Source: Candidatus Lachnoclostridium avicola | GTDB lineage: Bacteria; Bacillota; Clostridia; Lachnospirales; Lachnospiraceae | Assembly: GCA_019114465.1 (NCBI GenBank) | Contig: DXFM01000010.1 | Coordinates: 50,391-114,390, forward strand | DNA: 64,000 nucleotides | Direction: 5' to 3' | In this document: positions 19,247 through 29,164 of the stretch, in pieces | Layout of the letters: each line of letters opens with the position of its first letter | Position numbering within the stretch: the first letter of the stretch is position 1 | Made by a program: the position numbers and the translations under genes | The notes under the pieces: generated by a model | Told to the model about the DNA's origin: nothing | The model's input: only the letters and a program-made list of their open reading frames with translations | The model's database searches: none

Positions 19247-20368
19247 CTAGAGCGTATATCTCTCGTTTTTCTCCACCACGATCTTAATGTTGTCCGGCGT
19301 ACCGATATGAGTGGTATTGGCACGGATCGTATCGCGGCTCTCCACAATACAGTTTTCAATTACCGTGTTGTCACCAATATATACGTCGTTCAGAATAATA
19401 GAATTTTTAATCACACAGTTGTTGCCGATATAGGCCTTGCGGAACAGGATGGAATTTTCCACCGCTCCGTTGATAATACAGCCGCTGGACACCAGACTGT
19501 TTTTCACCGCAGCTCCCGGATTGTATTTTGCGGGCGGATTGTCCCAGATCTTTGTGTAGATATCCGGATACTGCTTAAAGAAAAAGTCTCTCACCTCCGG
19601 TTTCAGAAAATCCATATTGGTTTTATAATAGGATTCCACCGAAGCGATGTTGCTCCAGTAGGTATCCATCTTATACGCATAAATTCTCTTCAGATTGCGG
19701 TAGCGCACCAGCACGTCTCTTACAAAATCATAGCGATCCTCCGCCGCGCAGCGCTCGATCAGTTCGATGAGCTGGCGCCGTCTGATCACGTAGATGCCGC
19801 AGGAAATGGTGTGGGAGCTCGCCACCATAGGTTTCTCCTCAAAATCCAGGATCCTGCCGTCGTCATTGGTCTTCACCACTCCGAACCGGGTAATGTCTTC
19901 TCCCTCCGGCATATCCTTGCACACCACGGTGATATCCGCTTTCTTCTCAATGTGGTATTCCAGCACCTTGCCGTAATCCAGCTTGTAGATTCCGTCTCCG
20001 GCTGCAATCACCACATAAGGCTCATGGCTGTTCTTTAAAAAGGTCAGATTCTGATACAGAGCGTCTGCAGTTCCCCGGTACCAGTCACTGCTCTCCGCTG
20101 TAATGGTCGGCGTAAACACGTAAAGGCCGCCCTGCTTTCTTCCGAAATCCCACCATTTGGAGGAGCTTAAATGCTCATTTAAGGAGCGGGAGTTGTACTG
20201 AGTAAATACCGCCACGCTCTGAATATGGGAGTTTGTCATATTGCTGAGGGCAAAGTCGATGCTTCTGTAGCTTCCCGCAATAGGCATAGCAGATATTGCC
20301 CTCTTATTTGATAACTCTCTCATTCGCTTGCTGTTTCCGCCTGCCAAAATAATACCGACTGCTCTCAT
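19247..20368 (-). CDS. glgD: Glucose-1-phosphate adenylyltransferase subunit GlgD
   Basis: A 373-residue partner of GlgC for ADP-glucose synthesis in glycogen formation. The N-terminal transferase domain has [17 protein letters not shown] (residues 5-21), where the catalytic arginine and lysine pattern is weaker than in GlgC, in keeping with a regulatory role. The C-terminal left-handed beta helix shows hexapeptide repeats ([18 protein letters not shown]). The ATG at 20368 overlaps the stop of glgC by four bases. Confidence 0.95.
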   Translation of the reverse strand: MRAVGIILAGGNSKRMRELSNKRAISAMPIAGSYRSIDFALSNMTNSHIQSVAVFTQYNSRSLNEHLSSSKWWDFGRKQGGLYVFTPTITAESSDWYRGTADALYQNLTFLKNSHEPYVVIAAGDGIYKLDYGKVLEYHIEKKADITVVCKDMPEGEDITRFGVVKTNDDGRILDFEEKPMVASSHTISCGIYVIRRRQLIELIERCAAEDRYDFVRDVLVRYRNLKRIYAYKMDTYWSNIASVESYYKTNMDFLKPEVRDFFFKQYPDIYTKIWDNPPAKYNPGAAVKNSLVSSGCIINGAVENSILFRKAYIGNNCVIKNSIILNDVYIGDNTVIENCIVESRDTIRANTTHIGTPDNIKIVVEKNERYTL

Positions 20369-21639
20369 TGTACTCCCCCTGCCTTTATAATGTAATCTCC
20401 GCTTGCCAACATTCCGTCTTTATAATCCTCAGGCTCCGTAACACCGCTGATCGCCGTATTTCTGCCGATCTGCACGTTCGGCGGGATCACGCTGTGTTCT
20501 CCGATGGTCACCAGATCAAACTGATATACCTTGGGATCGTATTTGCTGGGAGCGTATTCTCCCACACCGAGGTGGGCGCCATTTCCTACCCGCACATCTT
20601 CCGCGATGATGGCCTTGTCCACCACGGCTCCGTCCTCAATCACGCTGTTGTGCATAATAATGGAATCCCGAACCACCGTTCCCTGGCCAATGACCACGCC
20701 GGAACCAATGACGGAATTGTACACCTCTCCGTAGATCTCCGATCCCTCTCCGATGATGCTTCTCTCAATCACCGCGCTCTCAGACACATACTGAGGCGGA
20801 ATCTTGTCGCTGTTGGTATATATCTTCCAGTATTCCTCATACAGGTTAAATTCCGGAATAATATCGATCAGCTCCATATTGGCTTCCCAGTAGGAACCCA
20901 GGGTGCCCACATCTTTCCAGTAACCGTTGTACTCGTACGCAAAGATCCGGTCTCCCTTCGTATGGCAGTAGGGAATCACATGTTTTCCAAAGTCACATCC
21001 CGGCTCGTCCTTCAGTTTGATCAGGGCATCTTTCAGCACATTCCAGTTGAATATGTAGATGCCCATGGATGCCAGATTGCTTCTGGGGTGTTCCGGCTTC
21101 TCCTCAAATTCTGTGATCCGGTTGCTGTCGTCTGTGATAACCACGCCGAAGCGGCTCGCTTCCTCGATGGGAACCGGCATCGCAGCAATGGTGATATCGG
21201 CGTTATTGGCTTTGTGATAATCCAGCATCACTTCGTAATCCATCTTATAGATGTGATCGCCGGAAAGGATGAGCACGTAGTCCGGATTGTAGGTTTCCAT
21301 ATATTCTAGGTTTTGATAGATGGCATTGGCGGTTCCCGTATACCAGTCACTGCCTTTGCTTCTCTCATAAGGCGGAAGAATCGTAACGCCTCCCACATTC
21401 CTGTCCAGATCCCACGGAATGCCGATCCCGATATGAGTATTCAGACGAAGCGGCTGATACTGGGTGAGCACACCCACCGTATCCACGCCGGAATTAATGC
21501 AGTTGCTCAGGGGAAAATCGATGATACGGTACTTTCCCCCAAAAGATACCGCCGGCTTTGCTACCTTCGCTGTCAGAACACCGAGGCGACTTCCCTGCCC
21601 TCCTGCCAGTAACATGGCAATCATTTCTTTTTTAATCAT
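20365..21639 (-). CDS. glgC: Glucose-1-phosphate adenylyltransferase, catalytic subunit
   Basis: A 424-residue enzyme that makes ADP-glucose from ATP and glucose-1-phosphate. The catalytic N-terminus is [15 protein letters not shown] (residues 9-23) with [20 protein letters not shown] behind it, and the sugar-binding EEKPEHPRS lies near residue 197. The C-terminal beta helix (residues 290-400) carries hexapeptide repeats. AAGAGGTGG precedes the ATG. It is the first gene of the glgC-glgD unit. Confidence 0.97.
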   Translation of the reverse strand: MIKKEMIAMLLAGGQGSRLGVLTAKVAKPAVSFGGKYRIIDFPLSNCINSGVDTVGVLTQYQPLRLNTHIGIGIPWDLDRNVGGVTILPPYERSKGSDWYTGTANAIYQNLEYMETYNPDYVLILSGDHIYKMDYEVMLDYHKANNADITIAAMPVPIEEASRFGVVITDDSNRITEFEEKPEHPRSNLASMGIYIFNWNVLKDALIKLKDEPGCDFGKHVIPYCHTKGDRIFAYEYNGYWKDVGTLGSYWEANMELIDIIPEFNLYEEYWKIYTNSDKIPPQYVSESAVIERSIIGEGSEIYGEVYNSVIGSGVVIGQGTVVRDSIIMHNSVIEDGAVVDKAIIAEDVRVGNGAHLGVGEYAPSKYDPKVYQFDLVTIGEHSVIPPNVQIGRNTAISGVTEPEDYKDGMLASGDYIIKAGGVQ

Positions 21640-21680
21640 TGCGTTACCACCTCTTGCTGTGTAATTTTAGTTATAGACGT

Positions 21681-21689
21681 ATTATACCA
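21681..21689 (-). promoter_or_regulatory. Extended -10 promoter of glgC
   Basis: On the minus strand TGGTATAAT, an extended -10 box, lies about 40 bases ahead of the glgC start. No good -35 was seen at 17 bases. Confidence 0.5.
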
Positions 21690-21896
21690 CATTATTTGGA
21701 AATAGTGAACAATTTAATAGATAATCTTTCCCTTTTTTTGTGCATTTTCCGACATTTTTTACAGGATATTTACAGCTTTTTCACCTGTCACTAGATATGG
21801 TATTCCATATTCGGATATTTACCACATATGGTAAGTCTTTTTTAACTGCTGCAAAAAATCCCGGATTTTGACGACAAATAAAATCTTGCCAAAACC
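21690..21896. other. AT-rich divergent intergenic region with two palindromes
   Basis: Between the glgC promoter and the asnS promoter lie two 16-bp palindromes: ATATGG-TATT-CCATAT at 21795-21810 and TTACCA-CATA-TGGTAA at 21819-21834. Their centres are 24 bases apart, and both contain ATATGG. They look like operator sites, facing either gene. Nothing else is seen in this stretch. Confidence 0.45.
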
Positions 21897-21925
21897 TTGA
21901 ACCGCAGTAAAAAATACAGTATAAT
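21897..21925 (+). promoter_or_regulatory. Promoter of asnS
   Basis: TTGAAC (21897-21902), exactly 17 bases, TATAAT (21920-21925). The leader is only about 40 bases, too short for a T-box. Confidence 0.8.
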
Positions 21926-21970
21926 CACCTGTAGGTTATAAAATAGGAAGAAATAGAAGGAGATACGGTT

Positions 21971-23362
21971 ATGAATCTGACTACCATAAAAGAAATATAC
22001 AAAAACCGTGAAAACTACCTGGATCAGGAAGTAACTGTGGGCGGCTGGGTCCGGAGCATCCGGGACTCCAAAGCCTTCGGATTTATTGTTCTCAATGACG
22101 GATCCTGCTTTGATACCCTTCAGGTTGTGTATCACGACACCATGGACAACTTCGCTGAGATCAGCAAGGTAAACGTGGGCGCGGCCCTGATCGTAAAGGG
22201 AACTCTGGTAGCCACTCCCCAGGCAAAACAGCCTTTCGAGATCCAGGCATCAGAGGTAACGGTGGAAGGTCCTTCCAGCGCGGATTATCCTCTGCAGAAG
22301 AAGCGCCATACCTTCGAGTATCTGCGCACCATCTCCCATCTCCGCCCCAGAACCAACACGTTCCAGGCGGTGTTCCGGGTGCGCTCCCTGATCGCTTACG
22401 CCATTCATCAGTATTTTCAGGAACAGGGCTTTGTATACGTCCATACTCCCCTGATCACCTCCAGCGACTGTGAGGGAGCCGGCGAAATGTTCCAGGTAAC
22501 CACCCTGGACCTGGCCAACCCGCCAAAAAATGCTGACGGATCTGTGGATTACACCAAAGATTTCTTCGGCAAGGAAACCTATCTGACGGTGAGCGGCCAG
22601 CTGAACGTGGAGACGTATGCCATGGCTTTCCGCAATGTTTACACTTTCGGTCCCACCTTCCGGGCAGAGAATTCCAACACCACCCGCCACGCGGCAGAAT
22701 TCTGGATGATCGAGCCGGAGATGGCTTTTGCTGATCTGAATGACAATATGCGGGTGGCGGAAGGCATGCTGAAGTACATCATCCGCTACGTACTGGAAAA
22801 TGCTCCCGCGGAGATGAATTTCTTCAATCAGTTTGTGGACAAGAATCTTCTGGAGCGGTTAAACGGCGTTCTCAACTCGGAGTTCGGCCATGTGACCTAT
22901 ACGGAAGCCGTTAAAATCCTGGAAAAGAACAACGATAACTTTGACTATAAAGTGTTCTGGGGCTGCGATCTTCAGACTGAACACGAGCGCTATCTGACAG
23001 AAGAAGTATTTAAGCGCCCTGTATTCGTCACCGACTATCCCAAGGAGATCAAGGCCTTCTATATGAAGCAGAACGATGACGGCAGGACTGTGGCCGCCAT
23101 GGACTGCCTGGTTCCCGGCATCGGAGAGATCATCGGCGGCAGCGAGAGGGAGAATGACTACCAGAAGCTGCTGACCCGCATGAACGAACTGGGCCTGAAG
23201 GAGGACGACTATAAGTTCTATCTGGATCTGCGCAAATACGGTTCCACACGGCACGCCGGATTCGGTCTGGGCTTTGAGCGCTGCGTCATGTACCTCACGG
23301 GCATGGCCAATATCCGCGACGTGATTCCCTTCCCGCGGACCGTCAACAACTGCGAACTTTAA
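21971..23362 (+). CDS. asnS: Asparaginyl-tRNA synthetase
   Basis: A 463-residue class II synthetase that charges tRNA-Asn. The N-terminal OB fold binds the anticodon ([20 protein letters not shown], about residues 23-42). Motif 2 is around [20 protein letters not shown] (residues 232-251), and motif 3 is [17 protein letters not shown] near the C-terminus. The [11 protein letters not shown] form and length fit AsnRS rather than AspRS. AAGGAG precedes the ATG. It is a single-gene unit ended by a hairpin. Confidence 0.97.
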   Translation: MNLTTIKEIYKNRENYLDQEVTVGGWVRSIRDSKAFGFIVLNDGSCFDTLQVVYHDTMDNFAEISKVNVGAALIVKGTLVATPQAKQPFEIQASEVTVEGPSSADYPLQKKRHTFEYLRTISHLRPRTNTFQAVFRVRSLIAYAIHQYFQEQGFVYVHTPLITSSDCEGAGEMFQVTTLDLANPPKNADGSVDYTKDFFGKETYLTVSGQLNVETYAMAFRNVYTFGPTFRAENSNTTRHAAEFWMIEPEMAFADLNDNMRVAEGMLKYIIRYVLENAPAEMNFFNQFVDKNLLERLNGVLNSEFGHVTYTEAVKILEKNNDNFDYKVFWGCDLQTEHERYLTEEVFKRPVFVTDYPKEIKAFYMKQNDDGRTVAAMDCLVPGIGEIIGGSERENDYQKLLTRMNELGLKEDDYKFYLDLRKYGSTRHAGFGLGFERCVMYLTGMANIRDVIPFPRTVNNCEL

Positions 23363-23389
23363 TCGTGCGCTGCCGCGCACATCTTCACG

Positions 23390-23419
23390 CGGGCTGCCTG
23401 TTCCGGCAGCCCGTTTGTT
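23390..23419 (+). terminator. Terminator behind asnS
   Basis: CGGGCTGCC (23390-23398) pairs with GGCAGCCCG (23405-23413), then TTTGTT. The T-tract runs straight into TATAAT at 23419-23424, a possible -10 box for the next gene. Confidence 0.8.
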
Positions 23420-23476
23420 ATAATTTCATGCCTGCGCCGTTTCCGAAGGGAAACGGTTCAGGCCGGGAGGTTTACG

Positions 23477-24553
23477 ATGAAATTTATCCACACAGCCGAT
23501 ATCCACTGGGGCATGAACCCGGACAGCGACAAGCCCTGGAGCAGAGAACGGGCACAGGCCATCAAGGACACATTTACCCGCATTATCAAAGAGGCAAAAG
23601 ACCGGGATGCAGACTGTATTTTCATATCCGGGGATCTGTTTCACAGCCAGCCCCTGGTCCGGGATCTGAAGGAGATCAACTATCTGTTCTCCACCATCCC
23701 TGCCATCCATGTCTGCATTATCGCCGGAAACCACGACCGGATCCGGAAAAGTTCCGCCCTCTACAGCTTTACCTGGTCCCCCAATGTGACGTTTTTCATG
23801 GGGGAGGAGCTGTCTTCCGTCTATTTTGAGGACATCAATACGGAAGTGTTCGGTTTTTCCTATCACAGCGCGGAGATTACGGAAAATCGTCTGGCCGGGG
23901 TGCAGGCTCCCGCCAACGGCCGGATTTCCATCCTCATGGCCCATGGAGGCGACAGCAAGCACCTGCCTTTTGACCGGGACCAGCTCCTGGCCACCAGTTT
24001 TTCCTACATTGCTCTCGGGCATATCCACAAGCCTGAAATTTTTCCCGGCAGCCGCATGGCTTACCCCGGCTCGCCGGAGCCTCTGGACAAAACGGAATCC
24101 GGGCGCCACGGAATAATCGTGGGGGATATCAATTACATGACGGGCAAGGTCACATCCCTGGAATTTGTTCCGCTTTCCAAGACCCAGTATATTTCCCTGG
24201 CAGTTCATGTAACTCCGGAAACCACCAATGCAGAGCTGGCCGACCGGATCGACGAGGAAATCCAGAAACGGGGACAGGAGCACATCTACCGTTTCCGGAT
24301 CCGGGGCATGAGGGATCCGGAAATGGAATTTGATCTGGACGCCCTGTCCTACCGCTGGAAAATTTCTGAGATCATCGACGAATCTGAGCCCCAGTATGAT
24401 TTCAGCGCTCTCTTCGCCGAACACCCCAGCGATATGATCGGTTTCTACATACAGGCTCTTCAGAAAGAAAATGCCAGCCCCATAGAGAAAAAAGCACTCT
24501 ATTACGGCATCAACGCCCTGCTTCACACCACGGACGAAAGGAGCCAGTCATGA
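23477..24553 (+). CDS. SbcD/YhaO-like metallophosphoesterase
   Basis: A 358-residue calcineurin-like phosphoesterase of the Mre11/SbcD type. Metal motifs appear in order: HTADIHWG (residues 5-12), ISGDLFH (about 51-57), AGNHDR (about 81-86), MAHGG and LGHIHKP (about 180). These make a two-metal nuclease centre. It overlaps the next gene, an SbcC-like ATPase, by four bases (ATGA), so the two surely act together, as a DNA-end processing or repair pair like YhaO/YhaN of Bacillus. GGGAGG lies ahead of the ATG at 23477. Confidence 0.9.
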   Translation: MKFIHTADIHWGMNPDSDKPWSRERAQAIKDTFTRIIKEAKDRDADCIFISGDLFHSQPLVRDLKEINYLFSTIPAIHVCIIAGNHDRIRKSSALYSFTWSPNVTFFMGEELSSVYFEDINTEVFGFSYHSAEITENRLAGVQAPANGRISILMAHGGDSKHLPFDRDQLLATSFSYIALGHIHKPEIFPGSRMAYPGSPEPLDKTESGRHGIIVGDINYMTGKVTSLEFVPLSKTQYISLAVHVTPETTNAELADRIDEEIQKRGQEHIYRFRIRGMRDPEMEFDLDALSYRWKISEIIDESEPQYDFSALFAEHPSDMIGFYIQALQKENASPIEKKALYYGINALLHTTDERSQS

Positions 24554-26394
24554 AACTGCTTGATCTGCATATAAACGGCTTTGGAAAATTTCACGGAAAA
24601 TCCATGGATTTTCAGGACGGCCTCAATATTGTTTACGGAAAAAATGAAGCGGGAAAATCCACTCTTCACACCTTTATCCGGGGGATGCTGTTTGGTATCG
24701 AACGGGGCCGGGGACGAGTCTCCAAAAATGATCTCTATACCAAGTATGAACCCTGGGAGGACAGCGCCAACTACCAGGGACAGCTTCGCCTGGAAAGCGG
24801 CGGCTGCGTTTACCGCATTGAGAGGAAATTCAGCAAAAATAATAAGGAAGTCCACATTATCAACGAAACTCTGGGAAAAGAGATTCCCGCGGACAAGGCC
24901 TTCTACGACCAGGTGCTGTGCGGTCTGACCGAGACCTCCTACAACAATACCATCAGCATTGGACAGCTGAAAAGCGCTACCGACAGCTCCATGGTATCGG
25001 AGCTGAAGAATTACATTGCCAATTTAAACACCTCCGGCAGCATGGCTTTAAATATCACAAGAGCCACCGCCTTCCTGAAGAAGCAGAAAAAAGATCTGGA
25101 AAATCAAATCGTACCGGAAGCCGCCAGAAATTATACCACCCTTCTGGGGGAAATCCGGTCCATCGAACAGGAAATCGCAGCGCCGGAATTTGAAAACCAA
25201 CTGACAGCTTACCGCTCCATGCAGAAAAACGTCAACGAACAGCTGGCAGAAAAGCGCAGGGAGCGGGAGGAACTGATTCAGAAAATTGCCAAAGGCCGGC
25301 AGATTTTAAACAGCAATCAGTTCGACGGGGAAGACTCCATACGCACGTATCTTCAGAAAGCGGAAAAAGTCTACGGTGAATACAAAGCTGCAAAAGCCGC
25401 GTCAGAAAAGAAATCCCGGCCGGTTCTGGCCATTTTCTGCTTCCTCCTGGCCGCCGCATCAGCAGTCCTCTCTGCCGGTTCCTTTTCCGGCATTCTGAGG
25501 CTTCCCGTATCTTCTGTCCAGGCCGGCGCAATTTTTCTCATACCGGCCGCCATATTTTTGTTTTCCGGAATCTTCCTTCGGATGAAGATCAAACGATGCC
25601 AGAAAGAGCTGGAACTGAGCGCCGGCCTGATCCGGGAGATTTTTGCCCGCCACTTAGGGGACAGCTCCATCTCCGATGATGCCATGAACGCACTGTCCGG
25701 CCGCATGGAAGAATTTATCCGGCTGAACTCCGCCCTGGAAAGATCGGAGGAGTCCATGCGGAAACAGCAGGAAGAGATCGAAAAGCTTCAGAAACAGGCA
25801 GAATCCTGCTCTGCGGAAATCGAGGAGCAGCAGAAGCTTCAGTGGGAACTGGAAAAAAAGCTGGAAAGGCTTTCCTTCTGCCGTGACCAGGTGGCCGCCC
25901 TTCAGCACGTCATCGACGAAAACGACCGGCTTCGGGACGAAGTCACTGCCATCGATCTGGCTTTGGAGACCATGACGGAAGTGTCCACCTCTATCCGCTC
26001 TTCCTTCGGCCTTCTCCTGAATAAAACAGCCTCTGATCTCATTTCCGGGATCACCGGCGGAATTTACAACAGCATGAGCGTGGATGAAAATCTGAACATT
26101 TATATGAATACCCGCACCAAGCTGGTTCCCATCGAGCAGGTATCCAGCGGAACTATGGATCAGATCTATCTGGCCCTGCGCATGGCAGTCGCCCGGCTGA
26201 TGCAGGGGGAGAATGAGCCCCTTCCCCTCATCTTTGACGACAGCTTCGTCCAATATGACGACGAACGGCTGCGGACAGCCTTAAAGTGGCTCTCCAACAC
26301 CTACGATGGGCAGTGCATTATCTTCACCTGTCATAAACGGGAACTTCAGATTCTGAACGAGGAAAAGATTCCCTGTCATCTGATGAATATGTGA
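24550..26394 (+). CDS. SbcC/YhaN-like ATPase with a membrane hairpin
   Basis: A 614-residue SMC/Rad50-like ATPase. Walker A is GKNEAGKS at residues 30-37; the signature motif SSGTMDQIYLALRMA is near residue 530 and Walker B (PLIFDDSFVQYDD) near 560. Between them are two coiled-coil arms (about 180-280 and 380-480). In the middle, at about residues 290-312 and 325-347, are two strongly hydrophobic stretches with a short link, replacing the zinc hook of classical Rad50/SbcC. They read as a membrane hairpin, which would fix the complex to the membrane. The length is well below that of Escherichia coli SbcC (over 1000 residues). Confidence 0.88.
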   Translation: MKLLDLHINGFGKFHGKSMDFQDGLNIVYGKNEAGKSTLHTFIRGMLFGIERGRGRVSKNDLYTKYEPWEDSANYQGQLRLESGGCVYRIERKFSKNNKEVHIINETLGKEIPADKAFYDQVLCGLTETSYNNTISIGQLKSATDSSMVSELKNYIANLNTSGSMALNITRATAFLKKQKKDLENQIVPEAARNYTTLLGEIRSIEQEIAAPEFENQLTAYRSMQKNVNEQLAEKRREREELIQKIAKGRQILNSNQFDGEDSIRTYLQKAEKVYGEYKAAKAASEKKSRPVLAIFCFLLAAASAVLSAGSFSGILRLPVSSVQAGAIFLIPAAIFLFSGIFLRMKIKRCQKELELSAGLIREIFARHLGDSSISDDAMNALSGRMEEFIRLNSALERSEESMRKQQEEIEKLQKQAESCSAEIEEQQKLQWELEKKLERLSFCRDQVAALQHVIDENDRLRDEVTAIDLALETMTEVSTSIRSSFGLLLNKTASDLISGITGGIYNSMSVDENLNIYMNTRTKLVPIEQVSSGTMDQIYLALRMAVARLMQGENEPLPLIFDDSFVQYDDERLRTALKWLSNTYDGQCIIFTCHKRELQILNEEKIPCHLMNM

Positions 26395-26409
26395 CAAGCA
26401 GTCCCCTCA

Positions 26410-26457
26410 GGCGGGCTGAGACTGAAAATCTTCTTCTGTCTCAGCCTGCCATTTTTA
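26410..26457. terminator. Bidirectional terminator between convergent genes
   Basis: GGCGGGCTGAGAC (26410-26422) pairs with GTCTCAGCCTGCC (26438-26450), followed by ATTTTTATT. It lies between the SbcC-like gene and the converging nuclease gene. Confidence 0.8.
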
Positions 26458-26466
26458 TTATATTTC

Positions 26467-27675
26467 TCAGCCTGTTTCCCCGAGAAGCTTCTCCAGCTCC
26501 CGGATCCGGTCTTTCAGTTTGGCATTTTCCTCCCGGGCTGTCTCCATATCACACCTTATGCTCTCATTTTCCCGGCTGATGTTCTGGTATTCCTGCTCCG
26601 CCTGGGCTTTTTCCTGCTCCGCCTGGGCCTTTTCCTGCTCCGCCTGGGCCTTCTCCTGCTCCGCCTGAGCCTTCTCTTGCTCCGCCTGAGCCTTCTCTTG
26701 CTCCGCCTGGGCCTTCTCCTGCTCGATCCTGGCTTTCTCCACTTTTGCATGCGCCACTTCCCGCTTTACTTCTTCCAGCTCTTCTCTCTGTTTTTCAATC
26801 ATGTAGCGCACAGTATTTTCATCTAATATTCTTAACTCTTCCGAAAACATGTAAATTACCTCCTCCGGATCTCTCACAAATTCAAACATATCGCGGTAGA
26901 TTGCCTCAAACTTCGGGTATTTTTCCAAGATCTCCAGAATGGTTTCCGGACTTTCGTCGGTAAGCAGATGCAGCCATGCGTCCTGTTCTGTATCAATGGC
27001 GCAATTTCCAGCCTTGTAGCTGTCCAGAGCCACTATGATATATTTCTGCACCATGGGAAGACAAATCCCGGTATTAAACTGCTGCTCTGCCCGGTGAATA
27101 AATTCGCCGGAAGCACATTTCAGATCTCGGGAACTTCTCTCCATCAGAACCACCGTATATACATTTTTAATATCTCCGTAGGTAAAGTGTCTTCCCCTCT
27201 CGCTTTTCACCCTGGCATACTGTCTCAGCACCAGATCAGCGGAATAGCAGGCACACCTCTGCCCGGGAAACGCGTAAGGAATCTTTTGTATCTCCACATT
27301 GACCAGGCTTCCGTCCGCCAATTCCACTAAGATATCCATGACAACCAGAGATGTCTTTTCAGAAAAACGAAAGCCTTCATTGGGCAATACTCCTCTGACC
27401 TGCACCTTTTCCCCTAAAAGAGTTTCCAGCAGTCCTTCCAGCCGTTCCGGATGGATATCCGGTCTGAATATTTTCTTGAAAAATACATCATAGGTAAGTT
27501 TTACGCCGGTTTCCCCGGTTAAATATTTTAATATAAATTCTTTGTACTCCTGATCCATGGACAAAAATTCATAATAGACATTTCGATTCTGCCGGATCGA
27601 GTCAAGAGCACATTCACGATTTTGAAAAAGATGGAATTTTTCCCGAAGTTTGAGAACATCAGAATTGAATGACAT
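26467..27675 (-). CDS. Rpn-type PD-(D/E)XK nuclease family protein
   Basis: A 402-residue protein. The N-terminal two thirds match the Rpn/transposase-like nuclease family: TYDVFFKKIF near residue 55, then VMDILVELADGSLVNVEIQKIP near residue 110, which supplies the D-(x)n-E-x-Q type catalytic residues, and a helical domain after it. The C-terminal part is a long coiled coil that contains six exact seven-residue repeats (EKAQAEQ). ATG at 27675 is chosen because AGGAGG lies seven bases upstream; the longer frame has no ribosome site. Members of this family act in recombination-linked DNA cutting, and many are solitary genes like this one. Confidence 0.85.
   Translation of the reverse strand: MSFNSDVLKLREKFHLFQNRECALDSIRQNRNVYYEFLSMDQEYKEFILKYLTGETGVKLTYDVFFKKIFRPDIHPERLEGLLETLLGEKVQVRGVLPNEGFRFSEKTSLVVMDILVELADGSLVNVEIQKIPYAFPGQRCACYSADLVLRQYARVKSERGRHFTYGDIKNVYTVVLMERSSRDLKCASGEFIHRAEQQFNTGICLPMVQKYIIVALDSYKAGNCAIDTEQDAWLHLLTDESPETILEILEKYPKFEAIYRDMFEFVRDPEEVIYMFSEELRILDENTVRYMIEKQREELEEVKREVAHAKVEKARIEQEKAQAEQEKAQAEQEKAQAEQEKAQAEQEKAQAEQEKAQAEQEYQNISRENESIRCDMETAREENAKLKDRIRELEKLLGETG
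26593..26718 (-). repeat. 21-bp in-frame tandem repeat, six copies
   Basis: Six 21-bp units encode EKAQAEQ each, preceded by the related EKARIEQ unit (26719-26739). The copies differ only at a few silent positions. Seven residues is the coiled-coil period, so copy number changes would lengthen the coil without breaking its register. Confidence 0.95.
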
Positions 27676-27848
27676 AGATTTGCCTCCTGAGAATAAGCTT
27701 TTGCCGGGCAGACAGCCCGCACTGAAATGAACTTCTTTTACTATACAGAAATTATCAGTAAAAATCAATAGAATTTTTATAAAATTTTGATGAAAATAAG
27801 TGAAATTGCCGATTTCATATATCTATTTAATAAGATGAGCTCGTGTCA

Positions 27849-27885
27849 GAAAAAGGCAGGCACAGCTTCCAAAGCTGCGCCTGCC
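27849..27885 (-). terminator. Terminator behind prs
   Basis: GGCAGGC and GCCTGCC with inner CAGCTT and AAGCTG form a long stem at 27855-27885; the minus strand continues with TTTTTCTG. Confidence 0.8.
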
Positions 27886-27897
27886 TCTGATAACATT

Positions 27898-29079
27898 TTA
27901 TTTATACTCCCCCCTGCGATACAGATTCAGGACCCGGTTGATTCTCTTTGTGGGATCCAGAAGCTCGCTTAAGGAGTCGTCATGGTTCAGATTGTCGATG
28001 ATAAGGGCAATGTACTTGCTCATATCTACGCTGGTATAGTAGGGCTTCGTCAGAAGCTCCGGCGTCTGGTATACCAGGTTGGTGGTGAAGATCCGGTCGA
28101 TCAGGCCGTTCTGATAATACTCGTCAAACTTGGACAGGCCGTTGGTGAACAGGCCGAAGGTGGCAAAAATAAACACCTTTCTGGCTTTTCTCATCTTCAG
28201 CTCTTTCGCCACATCCAGCATGCTCTCGCCGGAGGAGATCATATCGTCAATGACCATCACGTCCTTGCCCTCAATATCAGAGCCCAGGAATTCGTGGGCC
28301 ACGATGGGGTTGCGTCCGTTGATGATCTGGGTGTAATCTCTTCTCTTGTAGAACATACCCATGTCCAGACCCAGCACGTTGGCGAAAAAGATCGCTCTCT
28401 TCATTCCTCCCTCATCCGGGCTGATGACCATCATGTGGTCGCTGTCGATCTGGAGGTTCTGCTCCACCTTCAGAAGGCTCTTGATAAACTGATAAATGGG
28501 CTGAACCGTCTCAAATCCCTTTAACGGGATCGCATTCTGCACTCTGGGATCGTGGGCGTCAAAGGTGATGATATTTTCCACCCCCATGCTCACCAGCTCC
28601 TGAAGAGCCGTGGCGCAGTCCAGAGATTCTCTTCCGGAGCGCTTGTGCTGGCGTCCCTCATAAAGGAAGGGCATGATGACATTGATCCTGCGGGCTTTTC
28701 CGGCCGCTGCCGCAATCACTCTCTTCAGATCCTGAAAATGATCGTCCGGAGACATGTGGTTGACCATGCCGCAGAGAGAATAAGTCAGGCTGTAATTGCA
28801 GATATCCACCATGAAATAAAGGTCATCTCCGCGGATGGATTCCTCGATGGTTCCCTTTGCCTCGCCGGAACCGAATCTGGGAGTCTGGGCATCAATGATG
28901 TAGTTGTCCCTCTGATATCCGGTAAAGGCGATGGTGGATTTGTGCTCGCTCTCCCGCTCCCGTCTCCACTCTACCAGATGTCTGTTCACTTTTTCTCCCA
29001 GCTCCGCACAGCTCTTTAACGGGATCAATCCAAGCGGACCTACCGGTATAGTTTCGATGGTTTTCTCTTCGTATATCAT
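27898..29079 (-). CDS. prs: Ribose-phosphate pyrophosphokinase, long form
   Basis: A 393-residue enzyme that makes PRPP from ribose-5-phosphate and ATP. The PRPP-binding loop is DVMVIDDMISSGESM near residue 275, and the ATP/metal region is NVIMPFLYEGRQHKR near residue 134, where typical enzymes have a YARQDRK-type motif. It is longer than the usual 310-320 residues, with extra sequence at the N-terminus and inside; such long forms are common in Lachnospiraceae. AGGAGG precedes the ATG. It has its own promoter, which overlaps the end of the DnaC-like gene. Confidence 0.93.
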   Translation of the reverse strand: MIYEEKTIETIPVGPLGLIPLKSCAELGEKVNRHLVEWRRERESEHKSTIAFTGYQRDNYIIDAQTPRFGSGEAKGTIEESIRGDDLYFMVDICNYSLTYSLCGMVNHMSPDDHFQDLKRVIAAAAGKARRINVIMPFLYEGRQHKRSGRESLDCATALQELVSMGVENIITFDAHDPRVQNAIPLKGFETVQPIYQFIKSLLKVEQNLQIDSDHMMVISPDEGGMKRAIFFANVLGLDMGMFYKRRDYTQIINGRNPIVAHEFLGSDIEGKDVMVIDDMISSGESMLDVAKELKMRKARKVFIFATFGLFTNGLSKFDEYYQNGLIDRIFTTNLVYQTPELLTKPYYTSVDMSKYIALIIDNLNHDDSLSELLDPTKRINRVLNLYRRGEYK

Positions 29080-29133
29080 CTTTGTCCTCCTATTTATCTT
29101 TTTACACCGCCTCAGGCGGCAGTTACCCGTATA

Positions 29134-29162
29134 TTTATAGCATCAACACCTTGAATCGTCAA
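29134..29162 (-). promoter_or_regulatory. Promoter of prs
   Basis: Minus strand TTGACG (29157-29162), 17 bases, TATAAA (29134-29139), with TGC before the -10 box. The leader holds a small CCGCC-TCA-GGCGG hairpin at 29107-29119. Confidence 0.7.
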
Positions 29163-29164
29163 GG

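Noticed and set aside
21690..21970. A T-box riboswitch ahead of asnS
   Set aside because: The promoter at 21897-21925 leaves a leader of about 40 bases, too short, and no T-box core (TGGGTGG-type) was seen.
26593..26739. A possible CRISPR array or minisatellite
   Set aside because: The repeats have no spacers and stay in frame as EKAQAEQ units in a coiled coil.
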